A stretch of 64,000 nt of DNA from contig NZ_CP141179.1 in assembly GCF_035599575.1 (NCBI RefSeq), positions 3,695,001 to 3,759,000 of the forward strand, given 5' to 3'. The notes beneath the pieces are model-generated. The model did not search any database, was not told the DNA's origin, and saw only the letters and a list, made by a program, of their open reading frames with translations. The translations under genes were made by a program, and so were the position numbers. Every line of letters starts with the position of its first letter. The stretch's first letter is position 1. The DNA comes from Roseovarius sp. Pro17 (GTDB lineage Bacteria > Pseudomonadota > Alphaproteobacteria > Rhodobacterales > Rhodobacteraceae). Positions 45,812-55,880 of the stretch are shown here, piece by piece.

Positions 45812-46549
45812 ATGAAGGCGACCCGGTTTCAATCGGCCATTCGGCTGGTCTATCCGCCGCGCTGCACCTTTTGCGGTGATCTGGTCGACAGTGATTTCGG
45901 CCTCTGTGGTCCCTGTTGGCGCGACACGCCCTTTATCGCCGGGCAGGTCTGCGATCTTTGCGGGGTGCCATTGCCTGCGGGGCCGGATGCGCCGGATGAC
46001 GTTCTGACCTGTGATGAATGTCTCAGCCTGCCGCGCCCTTGGGATGCTGGCCGTGCCGCGCTGATCTACAAGGGCAACGGGCGCAAAATGGCCCTGATGC
46101 TGAAACACGGCGACCGCCAAGATGTGGCAGGCCCGGCCGCGACCTGGATGGCGCGCGCGGCTCAGCCGCTGCTGAAGCCGGATACGCTGATCGCGCCCGT
46201 GCCGCTACATTGGCTGCGGCTGCTCAAGCGGCGCTACAATCAGGCAGCGCTGCTGGCGCGCGCCCTTTCGGGTGAAGTGGATCGCCCGATATGCCCAGAT
46301 CTGCTGATTCGTCCCCGCGCCACTCCATCGCTGGGCGGGCTGGGTCGCGATGCCCGCTTTGCCGCGCTGAACGGCACAATCGCCGTCCATCCACGTCGTC
46401 GTAATCGCCTTGCCGGGCGTCACGTGCTGCTGGTGGACGATGTCATGACCTCAGGCGCGACCCTTGCCGCGGCGAGCGAGGCGTGCCGCGCGGGCGGCGC
46501 TATTGGCGTCGATATTCTGGTACTGGCGCGCGCGGCCAAGGATGCCTAA
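45812..46549 (+). CDS. comF: ComF-family phosphoribosyltransferase-like protein
   Basis: 245 residues. N-terminal zinc-like cysteines (Cys18, Cys21, Cys32, Cys35, Cys47, Cys50, Cys67, Cys70), then a PRTase fold with the PRPP loop HVLLVDDVMTSGAT. ComF helps DNA uptake in transformable bacteria; in Rhodobacterales it is linked to recombination of incoming DNA, including gene-transfer-agent DNA. Followed after 36 bases by grxC. Confidence 0.93.
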   Translation: MKATRFQSAIRLVYPPRCTFCGDLVDSDFGLCGPCWRDTPFIAGQVCDLCGVPLPAGPDAPDDVLTCDECLSLPRPWDAGRAALIYKGNGRKMALMLKHGDRQDVAGPAATWMARAAQPLLKPDTLIAPVPLHWLRLLKRRYNQAALLARALSGEVDRPICPDLLIRPRATPSLGGLGRDARFAALNGTIAVHPRRRNRLAGRHVLLVDDVMTSGATLAAASEACRAGGAIGVDILVLARAAKDA

Positions 46550-46585
46550 ATTCAGGGCAAGTTTCTGAATCCCGAGGAATGCGCC

Positions 46586-46843
46586 ATGAAGCCTGTCGAA
46601 ATCTACACCTCGCCGCTTTGCGGTTTTTGCCACGCGGCCAAGCGGCTGCTGGCGCAAAAGGGCGTCAACTTTTCCGAGATTGACGTGGCGGCGCAGCCTG
46701 CGCGCCGCGCCGAGATGACGCAGCGCGCGAATGGCGGACGCACCGTGCCGCAGATTTTCGTCGGCGACACGCATGTCGGCGGCTGTGACGAGCTATTCAC
46801 GCTGGAGCGGGCGGGCAAGCTGGACGCGTTGCTCGCGGCATGA
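46586..46843 (+). CDS. grxC: Glutaredoxin 3
   Basis: 85 residues, dithiol active site CGFC (Cys12, Cys15), glutathione-binding TVPQIFV and GGCDEL. It uses glutathione to reduce disulfides. The stop overlaps the next start (ATGA), coupling it to the nitrilase-like gene. Confidence 0.96.
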   Translation: MKPVEIYTSPLCGFCHAAKRLLAQKGVNFSEIDVAAQPARRAEMTQRANGGRTVPQIFVGDTHVGGCDELFTLERAGKLDALLAA

Positions 46844-47670
46844 AGGCCGCGCTGATCCAGCTCAACAGCGGCGACGATCCTGCGGCCAATCTTCCGGTAA
46901 CCGAGGCGCTGGTAAACGCTGCGGCAGACGGCGGCGCGGGGTTTATCCTGACGCCCGAAGTTACGAATTGCGTGTCCTCTAGCCGCGCCCGGCAAGAGGA
47001 TGTGCTAACGCTTGAGGGCGAGGATATTACCCTCGCCGCGCTGCGCGATCTGGCGACGCAGCGCGGCATATGGCTGTTGATCGGCTCACTGGCGATCAAG
47101 ACGGGCGATGCAGATGGCCGGTTTGCCAATCGGTCCTATCTAATTGCGCCGGACGGCCGAACCGTGGCGCGCTATGACAAAATCCACATGTTCGACGTCA
47201 CGATCAGCGAGAGCGAAAGCTATCGCGAATCGGCCGGGTATCGCCCCGGAACGCAAGCAGTGTTGGCCAAGACGCCCTTTGGCGCTCTGGGCATGACGAT
47301 CTGCTATGATCTGCGCTTTCCGCATCTTTACCGGAACCTCGCGCAGAGAGGGGGCCAGATCCTGTCGATCCCATCCGCCTTTTCCCCCGTCACCGGCGCC
47401 GCGCATTGGCACACTTTGCTGCGCGCCCGCGCGATCGAAACGGGCGCTTATGTGCTGGCCGCGGCACAGACCGGCCCTCACGCAGCGTCGCAAGGCAAGC
47501 CGCGCCAGACATATGGCCATTCCCTCGCTGTGTCGCCTTGGGGCGAGGTTTTGGCCGATGGCGGCGAGGGTCCGGGGGTGATTTACGTTGATTTGGACAT
47601 GGCCGAGGTTACGCTAGCACGCCAGCGCATTCCGGCGCTGACGCATGATCCAGAATTCGGCGGCCCGTGA
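46840..47670 (+). CDS. Carbon-nitrogen hydrolase (Nit1-like)
   Basis: 276 residues with the nitrilase triad: Glu40 in LTPEV, Lys114 in RYDKIHMFDV and Cys155 in TICYDLRFP. The YDKIHMFDV signature and the grxC neighbour suggest a Nit1-type deaminated-glutathione amidase, a repair enzyme for glutathione damage; that specificity is inferred. Ends in overlap with marR. Confidence 0.92.
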   Translation: MKAALIQLNSGDDPAANLPVTEALVNAAADGGAGFILTPEVTNCVSSSRARQEDVLTLEGEDITLAALRDLATQRGIWLLIGSLAIKTGDADGRFANRSYLIAPDGRTVARYDKIHMFDVTISESESYRESAGYRPGTQAVLAKTPFGALGMTICYDLRFPHLYRNLAQRGGQILSIPSAFSPVTGAAHWHTLLRARAIETGAYVLAAAQTGPHAASQGKPRQTYGHSLAVSPWGEVLADGGEGPGVIYVDLDMAEVTLARQRIPALTHDPEFGGP

Positions 47671-48116
47671 TGGACGATACGCCCACAAACTCCCTTGCCG
47701 TCGCACTTTTCAGCGAAATCCTGACGAACGACCAGCTCATTCGCAATCAGCTAAGTCGCGTTCTGCCTAAGGGCATGGAAATTTCACACTTCTCTGTGCT
47801 GAACCATTTGGCCCGCGCGGGCACCGAGCGTAGCCCAGGAGAATTGGCCAAAAGTTTTCACGTCACGCGCGGCGCGATGACCAACACTCTGCACAAGCTG
47901 GAATGGGCCGGCTATGTCCATGTTCGCCCCGATTGGGACGATGCAAGGCGCAAGCGTGTGTCGATCAGCCCCGCTGGCCGAACCGCGCGCGAAGCGGCGA
48001 TATCGTCGATCACGCCGCTCATTTCCGAGGTGGTGTCCGAACTGGGCGAGGCTCAGGTGCGCGCCGCCCTGCCAGTGCTGCGCAGCCTGCGCGCCCGGTT
48101 AGAGCCGGATGACTAG
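47670..48116 (+). CDS. MarR-family transcriptional regulator
   Basis: 148 residues, winged HTH with [50 protein letters not shown], the DxRxxxV wing being typical. The start could be GTG 47667 or ATG 47670; the nitrilase stop is 47668-47670. The target is unknown, though it is last in comF-grxC-nit-marR. Its 3' end overlaps ubiG by 4 bases on the other strand. Confidence 0.9.
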   Translation: MDDTPTNSLAVALFSEILTNDQLIRNQLSRVLPKGMEISHFSVLNHLARAGTERSPGELAKSFHVTRGAMTNTLHKLEWAGYVHVRPDWDDARRKRVSISPAGRTAREAAISSITPLISEVVSELGEAQVRAALPVLRSLRARLEPDD

Positions 48117-48859
48117 CTTGGTTTGCGGCTGGCCGTGACGTAGTTCACGCTTAGATCCCGGTCCGAAATCGACCATTTCCAGCTAACCGGGTTAAAGACG
48201 AACCCTTTGCGATCCACCGGCTCCAGCCCCGCCTGCCGCAGCAGATCATACAGCTCATCTGGCGTGATGAATTTCGCCCAGTCATGCGTGCCCTTGGGCA
48301 GCCAGCGCATCATGTGCTCGGCCCCGATGATCGCCACGACATAACTTTTCGGATTGCGGTTGAGGGTCGAACAGATTTGCAGCCCGCCGGGCCTTAGCAA
48401 TTCACGACAGGCGATGAGGTAGGTCAGCGGGTCCGACACATGCTCGACCACTTCCATGTTCAGAATGGCGTCGAATTGTTCGCCTGCCTCGGCCAGCGCC
48501 TCGGCGGTGGTATGACGATAGTCTATCTCTAGACCCGATTGTTCGGCGTGCAGTTGCGCGACGGGGATGTTCCGCTCGGCGGCATCCGCGCCGACCACCT
48601 CGGCACCCAGTCGCGCCATCGGCTCGGCCAACAGGCCGCCGCCACAACCGATATCAAGGATGCGCAGACCCGCAAACGGCGCGTCGCTGCCCAGATCACG
48701 TTCGAACCCGGCAGCGATCTGGCGGGTGATGTAGTCCAGCCGACAGGGGTTCATCATGTGCAGCGGCTTGAACTTGCCTGTGGGATCCCACCATTCTTCG
48801 GCCATGGCCTGAAACTTGGCGACTTCGCTATCGTCTATGGTGGTCGCTGCCCTTTGCAT
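48113..48859 (-). CDS. ubiG: Ubiquinone biosynthesis O-methyltransferase UbiG
   Basis: Does both O-methylation steps of ubiquinone synthesis. 248 residues with [24 protein letters not shown], the SAM motif [19 protein letters not shown] and [13 protein letters not shown] at 48859 follows GGAGAGC; in-frame codons above it run to the pip promoter area. It is convergent with marR and divergent from pip. Confidence 0.97.
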   Translation of the reverse strand: MQRAATTIDDSEVAKFQAMAEEWWDPTGKFKPLHMMNPCRLDYITRQIAAGFERDLGSDAPFAGLRILDIGCGGGLLAEPMARLGAEVVGADAAERNIPVAQLHAEQSGLEIDYRHTTAEALAEAGEQFDAILNMEVVEHVSDPLTYLIACRELLRPGGLQICSTLNRNPKSYVVAIIGAEHMMRWLPKGTHDWAKFITPDELYDLLRQAGLEPVDRKGFVFNPVSWKWSISDRDLSVNYVTASRKPS

Positions 48860-48907
48860 TCCGCTCTCCGTATGATCAATTATGCTAGGGCTTAACATAG
48901 GACGATC

Positions 48908-49879
48908 ATGGATAAAATCTCGGGGCATAAAAGCGCGGTCCAGTACCTATACCACCCGGTTGAGCCGTTCGACCGTCGGATGCTGGATGTCGGCGATGGT
49001 CACGAGGTCTATGTCGAGCAATCCGGGAATCCTAGGGGCGCACCTGTCATCGTGCTCCACGGCGGTCCCGGCGGCGGGTGCAGCCCTGCGATGCGTCGCT
49101 ATTTCGACCCTGAAATCTATCGAATTATTTTGTTCGATCAGCGCGGTTGCGGACGCTCAAAACCTCATGCCAGCGTCGAGGCGAACACAACTTGGCATCT
49201 GGTGGATGATATTGAACTGATCCGCAAAACGCTGGGCGTTGAGCGTTGGATCGTCTTTGGCGGCAGTTGGGGTGCGACGCTGGCGCTGATCTACGGAATC
49301 ACCCACCCCCGGCGATGCACACATCTGGTGCTGCGCGGCGTTTTCACCATGACGCAGGCCGAACTGGACTGGTTCTATGGCGGCGGTGCTGGTCGGTTTT
49401 GGCCCGAAACATGGGCGCGTTTCGAGGAACTGATCCCCGAGAACGAGCGTGGCGATATGATCGCAGCCTATCACAAGCGCCTTTTCTCGGGGGATCATCA
49501 CGTCGAAGTGCGGCACGCCAAAGCGTGGAGCGCGTGGGAAAACGCGCTGGCGACTGTCCGCTCATCCGGCGTGGGTGGTGACAGTCCAGCAGACTATGCC
49601 CGTGCCTTTGCCCGGCTAGAGAATCACTATTTCACCAATGCCGGATTCCTCGAGCATGACGGCTGGATCAAGGCCAACATGGCCCGGCTGACAGATGTGC
49701 CCGGCACAATCGTGCAGGGGCGCTATGACATGATCTGCCCGCCTGCCACCGCCTATGATCTGTCGAACGCTTGGCCCGGCAGCCGCCTGCATATGATCCC
49801 CGTCGCCGGTCACGCCCTGTCCGAGCCGGGAATCAGCGCCGAGTTGGTGCGTGTTATGGATGGGTTGCGTCGCGCCTAA
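48908..49879 (+). CDS. pip: Proline iminopeptidase
   Basis: An alpha/beta hydrolase of 323 residues that removes N-terminal proline. Oxyanion [10 protein letters not shown], nucleophile Ser120 in [10 protein letters not shown], Asp in GRYDMICP and His in [12 protein letters not shown] at 48908. It is divergent from ubiG, with 48 bases between the starts. The next 130 bases hold the rimP promoter and leader. Confidence 0.95.
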   Translation: MDKISGHKSAVQYLYHPVEPFDRRMLDVGDGHEVYVEQSGNPRGAPVIVLHGGPGGGCSPAMRRYFDPEIYRIILFDQRGCGRSKPHASVEANTTWHLVDDIELIRKTLGVERWIVFGGSWGATLALIYGITHPRRCTHLVLRGVFTMTQAELDWFYGGGAGRFWPETWARFEELIPENERGDMIAAYHKRLFSGDHHVEVRHAKAWSAWENALATVRSSGVGGDSPADYARAFARLENHYFTNAGFLEHDGWIKANMARLTDVPGTIVQGRYDMICPPATAYDLSNAWPGSRLHMIPVAGHALSEPGISAELVRVMDGLRRA

Positions 49880-49903
49880 TCTTCGGGGGCCGCGCCAATC
49901 CCC

Positions 49904-49932
49904 TTGCATCCCGCCGCCCTCCTCGCTATATC
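49904..49932 (+). promoter_or_regulatory. Promoter of the rimP-nusA-infB operon
   Basis: TTGCAT (49904-49909), a 17-base gap and TATATC (49927-49932). This predicts a transcript start near 49939, so about 70 bases of leader before the terminator hairpin. Good alphaproteobacterial match. Confidence 0.6.
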
Positions 49933-49938
49933 CCCTCC

Positions 49939-50010
49939 AACAGCGGCGCGCTTCGGGTCCACACCGAGATGCCCACCGGATAATTCAACGGGCCGCGCGC
50001 CCGTTTTTTT
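49939..50010 (+). ncRNA. rimP leader attenuator
   Basis: The predicted leader ends in a terminator: AACGGGC (49987-49993), 5-base loop, GCCCGTT (49999-50005) and a run of seven T (50004-50010), before the rimP ATG. A short upstream segment GGCGCGC (49945-49951) can pair with GCGCGCC (49995-50001), which would block the terminator stem, so two exclusive folds exist. A leader class before rimP has been described in bacteria; membership is not tested here. Confidence 0.65.
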
Positions 50011-50049
50011 GTGCTTGAAGACCCTTTGAGAAAGACTGACCGACATACC

Positions 50050-50631
50050 ATGATTAACGACCTTATCGCCAAAGCCGCCATCGACCGCCGCATGGCCGAG
50101 ATCATCACTCCGGTGATCGAGGATATGGGATTCGATCTGGTGCGCGTGCGGCTGATGGGCGGCAAGTATCACACGCTGCAAATCATGGTCGAGCGGCCCG
50201 AGGGCGGCATCGAGGTAGACGAATGCGCGCAGGTATCGACAGCTGTCAGCGCTGCGCTGGATGTCGAGGATCCGCTGACCGAGGCTTATACGCTTGAGGT
50301 CAGCAGCCCCGGCATCGACCGGCCCCTCACGATGCTCAAGCATTTCGCGGCGTTCGAGGGCTACGAGGCCAAGATCGAGACGAACGATCTGATCGACGGG
50401 CGCAAGCGCTTTAAGGGAATGTTGGCTGGCGTTGAAGGCACCGAGGTGCTGATCAATGTCGAAGAAGGCACCATCGGCCTGCAATTTGACTGGCTGGCGG
50501 ATGCCAAGTTGGTCCTGACCGACGAACTGATCAAGGAAATGCTGCGTCAGCGTAAGGCGGCGGGCGACACTAATATTGATGAAACCGAGTTTGACGAAAT
50601 CCAGACTGATACCGGTTCTGAGGAGGACTGA
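50050..50631 (+). CDS. rimP: Ribosome maturation factor RimP
   Basis: Needed for 30S subunit maturation. The family core is [51 protein letters not shown] and [12 protein letters not shown]. An acidic C-terminal tail ends it. The ATG at 50050 is used (193 residues); the GTG at 50011 comes straight after the terminator poly-T and would be unlikely. First gene of rimP-nusA-ylxR-infB. Confidence 0.96.
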   Translation: MINDLIAKAAIDRRMAEIITPVIEDMGFDLVRVRLMGGKYHTLQIMVERPEGGIEVDECAQVSTAVSAALDVEDPLTEAYTLEVSSPGIDRPLTMLKHFAAFEGYEAKIETNDLIDGRKRFKGMLAGVEGTEVLINVEEGTIGLQFDWLADAKLVLTDELIKEMLRQRKAAGDTNIDETEFDEIQTDTGSEED

Positions 50632-50636
50632 AATCC

Positions 50637-52250
50637 ATGGCAATTACATCCGCAAACCAGCTGGAGCTGCTGCAAACAGCCGAGGCTGTGGCCCGCGAAA
50701 AGATGATCGACCCCGGTCTGGTGGTCGAAGCGATGGAAGAATCGCTCTCGCGCGCTGCAAAATCCCGCTACGGCGCGGAAATGGACATTCGCGTATCGAT
50801 TGATCGCAAGACGGGCCGCGCGACGTTTACCCGCGTTCGCACCGTGGTCGCCGATGACGCGGTCGAAAATTATCAGGCCGAGTTCACTGTCGAGCAGGCC
50901 AAAGAATACATGACCGATCCAGAGATCGGCCAAGAGTTCATCGAAGAGGTTCCGCCCGTAGAAATGGGCCGCATCGCGGCGCAATCGGCCAAACAGGTGA
51001 TCCTGCAAAAAGTCCGCGAAGCCGAGCGTGACCGCCAGTTCGAGGAATTCAAAGACCGCGCTGGCACCATCATCAACGGCCTCGTCAAGCGCGAGGAGTA
51101 CGGCAACGTCATCGTCGACGTGGGCCGCGGCGAAGCCATCCTGCGCCGCAACGAAAAAATCGGCCGCGAGGCATACCGCCCGAACGACCGCATCCGCTGC
51201 TACATCAAGGATGTGCGCCGCGAGCAGCGCGGCCCGCAAATCTTCCTGTCGCGCACCGCGCCGGAATTCATGGCCGAACTCTTTAAAATGGAAGTGCCCG
51301 AGATCTACGATGGCATCATTGAGATCAAGGCCGTCGCGCGCGATCCCGGCAGCCGTGCCAAGATCGCCGTCATCAGCTATGACAGCTCCATCGACCCTGT
51401 CGGCGCCTGCGTCGGTATGCGCGGCAGCCGCGTTCAGGCCGTCGTGAACGAGCTTCAAGGCGAAAAGATCGACATCATTCCGTGGAACGACGACCAACCG
51501 ACTTTCCTCGTCAACGCGCTTCAACCCGCCGAGGTCACCAAGGTGGTTCTGGACGAAGAGGCAGGCAAGATCGACGTTGTCGTGCCCGAGGACCAACTGA
51601 GCCTTGCCATTGGTCGCCGTGGTCAGAACGTGCGCCTCGCCAGTCAGCTGACAGGTCTGGATATCGACATCATGACCGAGGCCGAGGATAGCGAGCGTCG
51701 TCAAAAAGAATTCGAAGAGCGCACCGGCCTGTTTATGGAAAATCTGGATCTGGACGAATTCTTTGCCCAGCTTCTGGTCTCCGAGGGCTTCACCAATCTC
51801 GAAGAGGTCGCTTATGTCGAACTGGACGAGCTGCTGGTGATCGACGGTATCGACGATGACACCGCAAAGGAACTGCAGGCCCGCGCCCGCGACATCCTTG
51901 AGGCCAAGGCCAAGGCGGCGCTGGACAAGGCGCGCGAACTGGGCGTCGAGGACAGCCTGGTTGAATTTGAAGGTCTGACACCCCAAATGGTTCTTGCGCT
52001 GGCCGAAGATGGAGTGAAAACGCTGGAAGACTTCGCGACCTGCGCCGATTGGGAATTGGCCGGCGGCTGGACGATTCAGGACGGTGAGCGGATCAAGGAT
52101 GACGGCCTACTGGAACCTTTCGACCTCTCGCTGGAGGAAGCACAGGATATGGTCATGACCGCGCGCGTCATGCTCGGCTGGGTCGATCCCACCGAGCTTG
52201 AGGGCGAGCCGGACGAAAACGACGAACCCGAGGAGGAATCCGAAGCCTGA
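50637..52250 (+). CDS. nusA: Transcription factor NusA
   Basis: 537 residues. N-terminal RNAP-binding domain, S1, KH1 and KH2 (PEDQLSLAIGRRGQNVRLASQLTG), then two C-terminal acidic repeats (LFMENLDLDEFFAQLLVSEGF and LTPQMVLALAEDGVKTLEDF regions). Starts 5 bases after rimP. Acts in pausing, termination and antitermination, including of its own leader perhaps. Confidence 0.98.
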   Translation: MAITSANQLELLQTAEAVAREKMIDPGLVVEAMEESLSRAAKSRYGAEMDIRVSIDRKTGRATFTRVRTVVADDAVENYQAEFTVEQAKEYMTDPEIGQEFIEEVPPVEMGRIAAQSAKQVILQKVREAERDRQFEEFKDRAGTIINGLVKREEYGNVIVDVGRGEAILRRNEKIGREAYRPNDRIRCYIKDVRREQRGPQIFLSRTAPEFMAELFKMEVPEIYDGIIEIKAVARDPGSRAKIAVISYDSSIDPVGACVGMRGSRVQAVVNELQGEKIDIIPWNDDQPTFLVNALQPAEVTKVVLDEEAGKIDVVVPEDQLSLAIGRRGQNVRLASQLTGLDIDIMTEAEDSERRQKEFEERTGLFMENLDLDEFFAQLLVSEGFTNLEEVAYVELDELLVIDGIDDDTAKELQARARDILEAKAKAALDKARELGVEDSLVEFEGLTPQMVLALAEDGVKTLEDFATCADWELAGGWTIQDGERIKDDGLLEPFDLSLEEAQDMVMTARVMLGWVDPTELEGEPDENDEPEEESEA

Positions 52251-52272
52251 TTTCAGGCTTCGGAAACACCTG

Positions 52273-52905
52273 ATGGGGCGCGGCGGGCAATCCAAAGACC
52301 GAAGTGACGGTCCAGAGCGCAAATGCATCGCCACGGGCGAGGTGCAACCAAAGTATGGGCTCATTCGTTTCGTCATAGGTCCGGATGGCCAGATAGCGCC
52401 GGACTTGATGGAGAAACTGCCGGGCCGCGGCATCTGGGTAGCGGCGGATCGAGCCGCGCTGGATAAGGCGGCGACAAAGGGCCTGTTTGCACGCGCCGCG
52501 AAACAGCCGGTGCAGGTGCCTGACGGCCTGACCGATTGGGTCGAAAAGCTGCTGGCACAGCGGGTGGTCAATCTGATTAGCCTCGCGCGTAAAGGCGGGC
52601 GTGCCGTGTCGGGCTACGAAAAGGTTAAGAGCAGCCTCGACAAGGAAGAGGCCGAAGTTTTGATACAGGCCAGCGACGGGTCCGAGCGTGGAAAATCCAA
52701 GCTTAGCACCCCGCATTACGGCACTTTCATCGGGTGGCTCACCGCCGATGAACTGGGTCAGGCCTTTGGGCGGCAAACAACGATCCACGCGGTACTGGGC
52801 GCTGGCGGTTTGACGCAACGTGTTGTAGAGGAAGCGGCAAGGCTGAAAGGCCTGCGCGTTTCGGACGATGGCAGCGGCCATCGGAAAGGAAAGAAGACCT
52901 CATGA
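52273..52905 (+). CDS. ylxR: YlxR/DUF448 RNA-binding protein with L7Ae-like C-terminus
   Basis: 210 residues. N-terminal DUF448 ([41 protein letters not shown]) and a C-terminal L7Ae-like fold ([22 protein letters not shown]). Both halves are RNA-binding modules, fused in many alphaproteobacteria. The start ATG at 52273 is 22 bases after the nusA stop; in-frame codons further up lie inside nusA. It overlaps infB by 4. Confidence 0.9.
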   Translation: MGRGGQSKDRSDGPERKCIATGEVQPKYGLIRFVIGPDGQIAPDLMEKLPGRGIWVAADRAALDKAATKGLFARAAKQPVQVPDGLTDWVEKLLAQRVVNLISLARKGGRAVSGYEKVKSSLDKEEAEVLIQASDGSERGKSKLSTPHYGTFIGWLTADELGQAFGRQTTIHAVLGAGGLTQRVVEEAARLKGLRVSDDGSGHRKGKKTS

Positions 52906-55391
52906 GCGACAACGACGGTAAAAAGACATTGGGTGTCCGTGGCGGTCCGCGTGCGGGCAATGTGAAGCAAAGCTTCAGCCATGGCCGGACCAAGAACGTC
53001 GTGGTGGAAACCAAGCGTAAGCGCGTTGTCGTGCCCAAACCGGGTGCGGGAAACTTGGCTGGCGCTGGCAAACCTTCCCCCACTGGCGATCCGTCCAAGC
53101 GGCCCGCAGGAATTTCCGATGCGGAAATGGAACGCCGGATGAAGGCGCTTCATGCTGCGAAGGCGCGTGAGGGCGAAGAGGCCCTGCGCCGCGAAGCCGA
53201 TGAGAAAGAGCGCGAGGCCGACCGCCAGCGCCGGCGCGAAGAGGCCGAGACCAAGGAGCGCGAAGAAAAAGAGCGCGTCGATGCCCTCAAAGCCAAGGCA
53301 GACGAGGACGAGCGCCAGCGCGCCGCAGCCGCCGACGCGGCCAAGCAGGCAGCAGCACCGGCGCCCGCGGTCCAGCCTGAGGCATCCCGCACCGCCCCGC
53401 GCGGTCCCGCGCCCACATCCGCGCCGCGCAAGCAAGATCGTGAAAACGAGCAAAAGCGCACCAAAGGCAAGGGCATGGGCGACGATAATCGCCGCTCGGG
53501 CAAGCTGACGCTGAACCAGGCGCTGTCTGGCGGCGAAGGTGGCCGTCAGAAATCCATGGCCGCCATGAAGCGCAAGCAAGAGCGCGCGCGTCAAAAGGCG
53601 ATGGGCGGCACGCAAGAGCGTGAAAAAATCATTCGCGACGTGCAGTTGCCGGAAACCATCGCCGTCGGCGAATTGGCCCAGCGTATGGCTGAGCGTGTCG
53701 GCGATGTGATCAAGGCGCTGATGAACAATGACATGATGGTCACGCAGAATCAGGCAATCGACGCCGACACTGCCGAGCTGATCATCGAGGAATTCGGTCA
53801 CCGGGTCGTGCGCGTCTCTGACGCGGATGTGGAGGACGTTATCGCCAAGGTCGAAGACAAGCCCGAAAGCATGAAACCGCGCCCACCCGTCATCACGATC
53901 ATGGGTCACGTCGACCACGGCAAAACGTCGCTGCTGGACGCCATCCGCGATGCCAAGGTTGTCGCTGGCGAGGCTGGTGGCATCACGCAGCATATCGGTG
54001 CCTATCAGGTGACGACGGCCAACGGCGCGGTTCTGTCGTTCCTCGACACACCCGGCCACGCGGCGTTTACGTCGATGCGTGCCCGCGGCGCTCAGGTGAC
54101 GGATATCGTCGTGCTGGTCGTTGCGGCCGATGACGCGGTCATGCCGCAGACCATCGAGGCTATCAACCACGCCAAGGCCGCCAAGGTGCCGATGATCATC
54201 GCGATCAACAAGATCGACAAGCCGGCAGCGGACCCACAAAAGGTGCGTACCGACCTGCTGCAACACGAGGTCGTCGTCGAGGCGATGTCGGGCGATGTGC
54301 AGGACGTCGAAGTCAGTGCCAAGACTGGCCAGGGTCTGGACACGTTGCTAGAGGCAATCGCGCTTCAGGCCGAAATCCTCGAACTGAAGGCTAATCCTGA
54401 TCGCGCCGCCGAAGGTGCCGTGATCGAGGCGCAGCTGGACGTTGGCCGTGGCCCCGTGGCGACTGTCCTGGTCCAGAAGGGCACGCTGCGCACAGGCGAC
54501 ATCTTTGTCGTGGGCGAGCAGTTCGGCAAGGTCCGCGCGCTGATCAACGATCATGGCGAGCGGGTCAAAGAGGCCGGCCCGTCGGTTCCTGTCGAGGTTC
54601 TGGGCCTTAGCGGTGCCCCCGAGGCAGGCGATGTCCTGAACGTCGTGAAGTCCGAGGGTCAGGCCCGCGAGATCGCGGAATACCGTGCCAACGCTGCCAA
54701 GGCAAAGCGTGCAGCCGCAGGCGCTGCCGTGACGCTGGACCAGATGATGGTGCAAGCCAAAGAAAGCCAGAACGTGGCCGAAATGCCCATCGTGTTGAAG
54801 GCCGACGTGCAAGGCAGCGCCGAGGCGATCGTTCAAGCGATGGAAAAGATCGGCAACGACGAGGTGCGCGTGCGCGTCCTGCATTCCGGTGTTGGTGCAA
54901 TTACCGAGAGCGATATCGGCTTGGCCGAGGCATCCGGTGCGCCGGTGTTTGGCTTCAACGTGCGTGCCAATGCCCCCGCCCGTCAGAGCGCGAACCAGAA
55001 GAGTGTCGAGATCCGATACTACTCGGTCATCTACGATCTGGTCGACGACGTGAAGGCGGCGGCTTCGGGCCTCTTGGGCAACGAAATTCGTGAAAAGTTC
55101 ATCGGCTACGCCAAGATCAAGGAAGTATTCAAGGTTACTGGCGTCGGCATGGTTGCTGGTTGTCTGGTGACCGAGGGCGTCGCCCGCCGCTCCGCCGGTG
55201 TGCGCCTCTTGCGCGACGATGTCGTGATCCACGAGGGCACGCTGAAAACGCTCAAGCGCTTCAAGGACGAAGTGCCCGAGGTTCAATCCGGTCAGGAATG
55301 CGGTATGGCCTTTGAGAGATACGAAGACATTCGCCCCGATGACGTGATCGAGATCTTTGAGCGCGAAGAAATCGTCCGGACGCTGGATTGA
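52902..55391 (+). CDS. infB: Translation initiation factor IF-2
   Basis: 829 residues. A long charged N-terminal region with an Arg/Glu-rich coiled coil (about 80-140), IF2_N ([26 protein letters not shown]), then the G domain with [24 protein letters not shown] and NKIDKP, and C-terminal domains. The GTPase delivers fMet-tRNA to the 30S subunit. Starts in an ATGA overlap with ylxR; strong terminator follows. Confidence 0.98.
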   Translation: MSDNDGKKTLGVRGGPRAGNVKQSFSHGRTKNVVVETKRKRVVVPKPGAGNLAGAGKPSPTGDPSKRPAGISDAEMERRMKALHAAKAREGEEALRREADEKEREADRQRRREEAETKEREEKERVDALKAKADEDERQRAAAADAAKQAAAPAPAVQPEASRTAPRGPAPTSAPRKQDRENEQKRTKGKGMGDDNRRSGKLTLNQALSGGEGGRQKSMAAMKRKQERARQKAMGGTQEREKIIRDVQLPETIAVGELAQRMAERVGDVIKALMNNDMMVTQNQAIDADTAELIIEEFGHRVVRVSDADVEDVIAKVEDKPESMKPRPPVITIMGHVDHGKTSLLDAIRDAKVVAGEAGGITQHIGAYQVTTANGAVLSFLDTPGHAAFTSMRARGAQVTDIVVLVVAADDAVMPQTIEAINHAKAAKVPMIIAINKIDKPAADPQKVRTDLLQHEVVVEAMSGDVQDVEVSAKTGQGLDTLLEAIALQAEILELKANPDRAAEGAVIEAQLDVGRGPVATVLVQKGTLRTGDIFVVGEQFGKVRALINDHGERVKEAGPSVPVEVLGLSGAPEAGDVLNVVKSEGQAREIAEYRANAAKAKRAAAGAAVTLDQMMVQAKESQNVAEMPIVLKADVQGSAEAIVQAMEKIGNDEVRVRVLHSGVGAITESDIGLAEASGAPVFGFNVRANAPARQSANQKSVEIRYYSVIYDLVDDVKAAASGLLGNEIREKFIGYAKIKEVFKVTGVGMVAGCLVTEGVARRSAGVRLLRDDVVIHEGTLKTLKRFKDEVPEVQSGQECGMAFERYEDIRPDDVIEIFEREEIVRTLD

Positions 55392-55413
55392 TCTACGCCA
55401 AGACTGGAATTCG

Positions 55414-55442
55414 AAAGGGGCGCTCTAATGAGCGCCCCTTTT
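55414..55442 (+). terminator. Terminator after infB
   Basis: AAAGGGGCGCT (55414-55424) pairs with AGCGCCCCTTT (55431-55441) in an 11-bp stem with a 6-base loop and a T run of four. It also works on paper on the minus strand for mutT, which ends 40 bases on. Confidence 0.95.
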
Positions 55443-55481
55443 GCTTTGCATGATGCGTTTTTTGAGCCGGATAAAACGGCT

Positions 55482-55880
55482 CTATAGCCAATCCCGCAGG
55501 ATCGGGATCAGCGGCACGTCCGCAGGCGGCATTGGATAATCCCTCAGATCAGTGGCGCGCACCCATTTGAGTGCCTGCCCTTCGCGCCCCTGCACTATCC
55601 CGTCCCACTTGCGGCAGGCGAAAAGCGGCATCAGCAGGTGGAAATCATCATAGGAATGGCTGGCGAAGGTCAGCGGTGCGAGGCAGCTGGCCCATGTGTC
55701 GATGCCCAGTTCCTCCTGCAATTCGCGGATCAGCGCGGCCTCGGGCGTTTCGCCCTGCTCGACCTTGCCGCCGGGAAATTCCCAAAGGCCCGCCATCGAC
55801 TTGCCCTCGGGGCGCTGCGCGAGCAGCACACGTCCGTCCACGTCAATCAGCGCGACAGCCGAGACGACGACAGTTTTCAC
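55482..55880 (-). CDS. mutT: MutT-type 8-oxo-dGTP pyrophosphatase
   Basis: 132 residues with the Nudix box GGKVEQGETPEAALIRELQEELGI and the MutT pattern LLAQRPEGKSMAGLWEFPGG. It cleans oxidised GTP and dGTP from the pool. The GTG at 55880 forms a GTGA overlap with the argJ stop and is preferred to an in-frame codon at 55934. Part of ppiC-argJ-mutT on the minus strand. Confidence 0.93.
   Translation of the reverse strand: MKTVVVSAVALIDVDGRVLLAQRPEGKSMAGLWEFPGGKVEQGETPEAALIRELQEELGIDTWASCLAPLTFASHSYDDFHLLMPLFACRKWDGIVQGREGQALKWVRATDLRDYPMPPADVPLIPILRDWL

Noticed and set aside
49880-49990. tRNA gene before rimP, as in E. coli metY
   Set aside because: No cloverleaf or TTCGAATC-type arm could be found; the gap fits promoter plus leader.
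52758-54266. Long minus-strand open frame (502 codons) opposite ylxR/infB, and a similar one (479 codons) opposite nusA at 50547-51986
   Set aside because: Both are antisense to well-supported genes, have low-complexity repetitive translations and no ribosome site. They arise from the GC-rich third codon position of the real genes.
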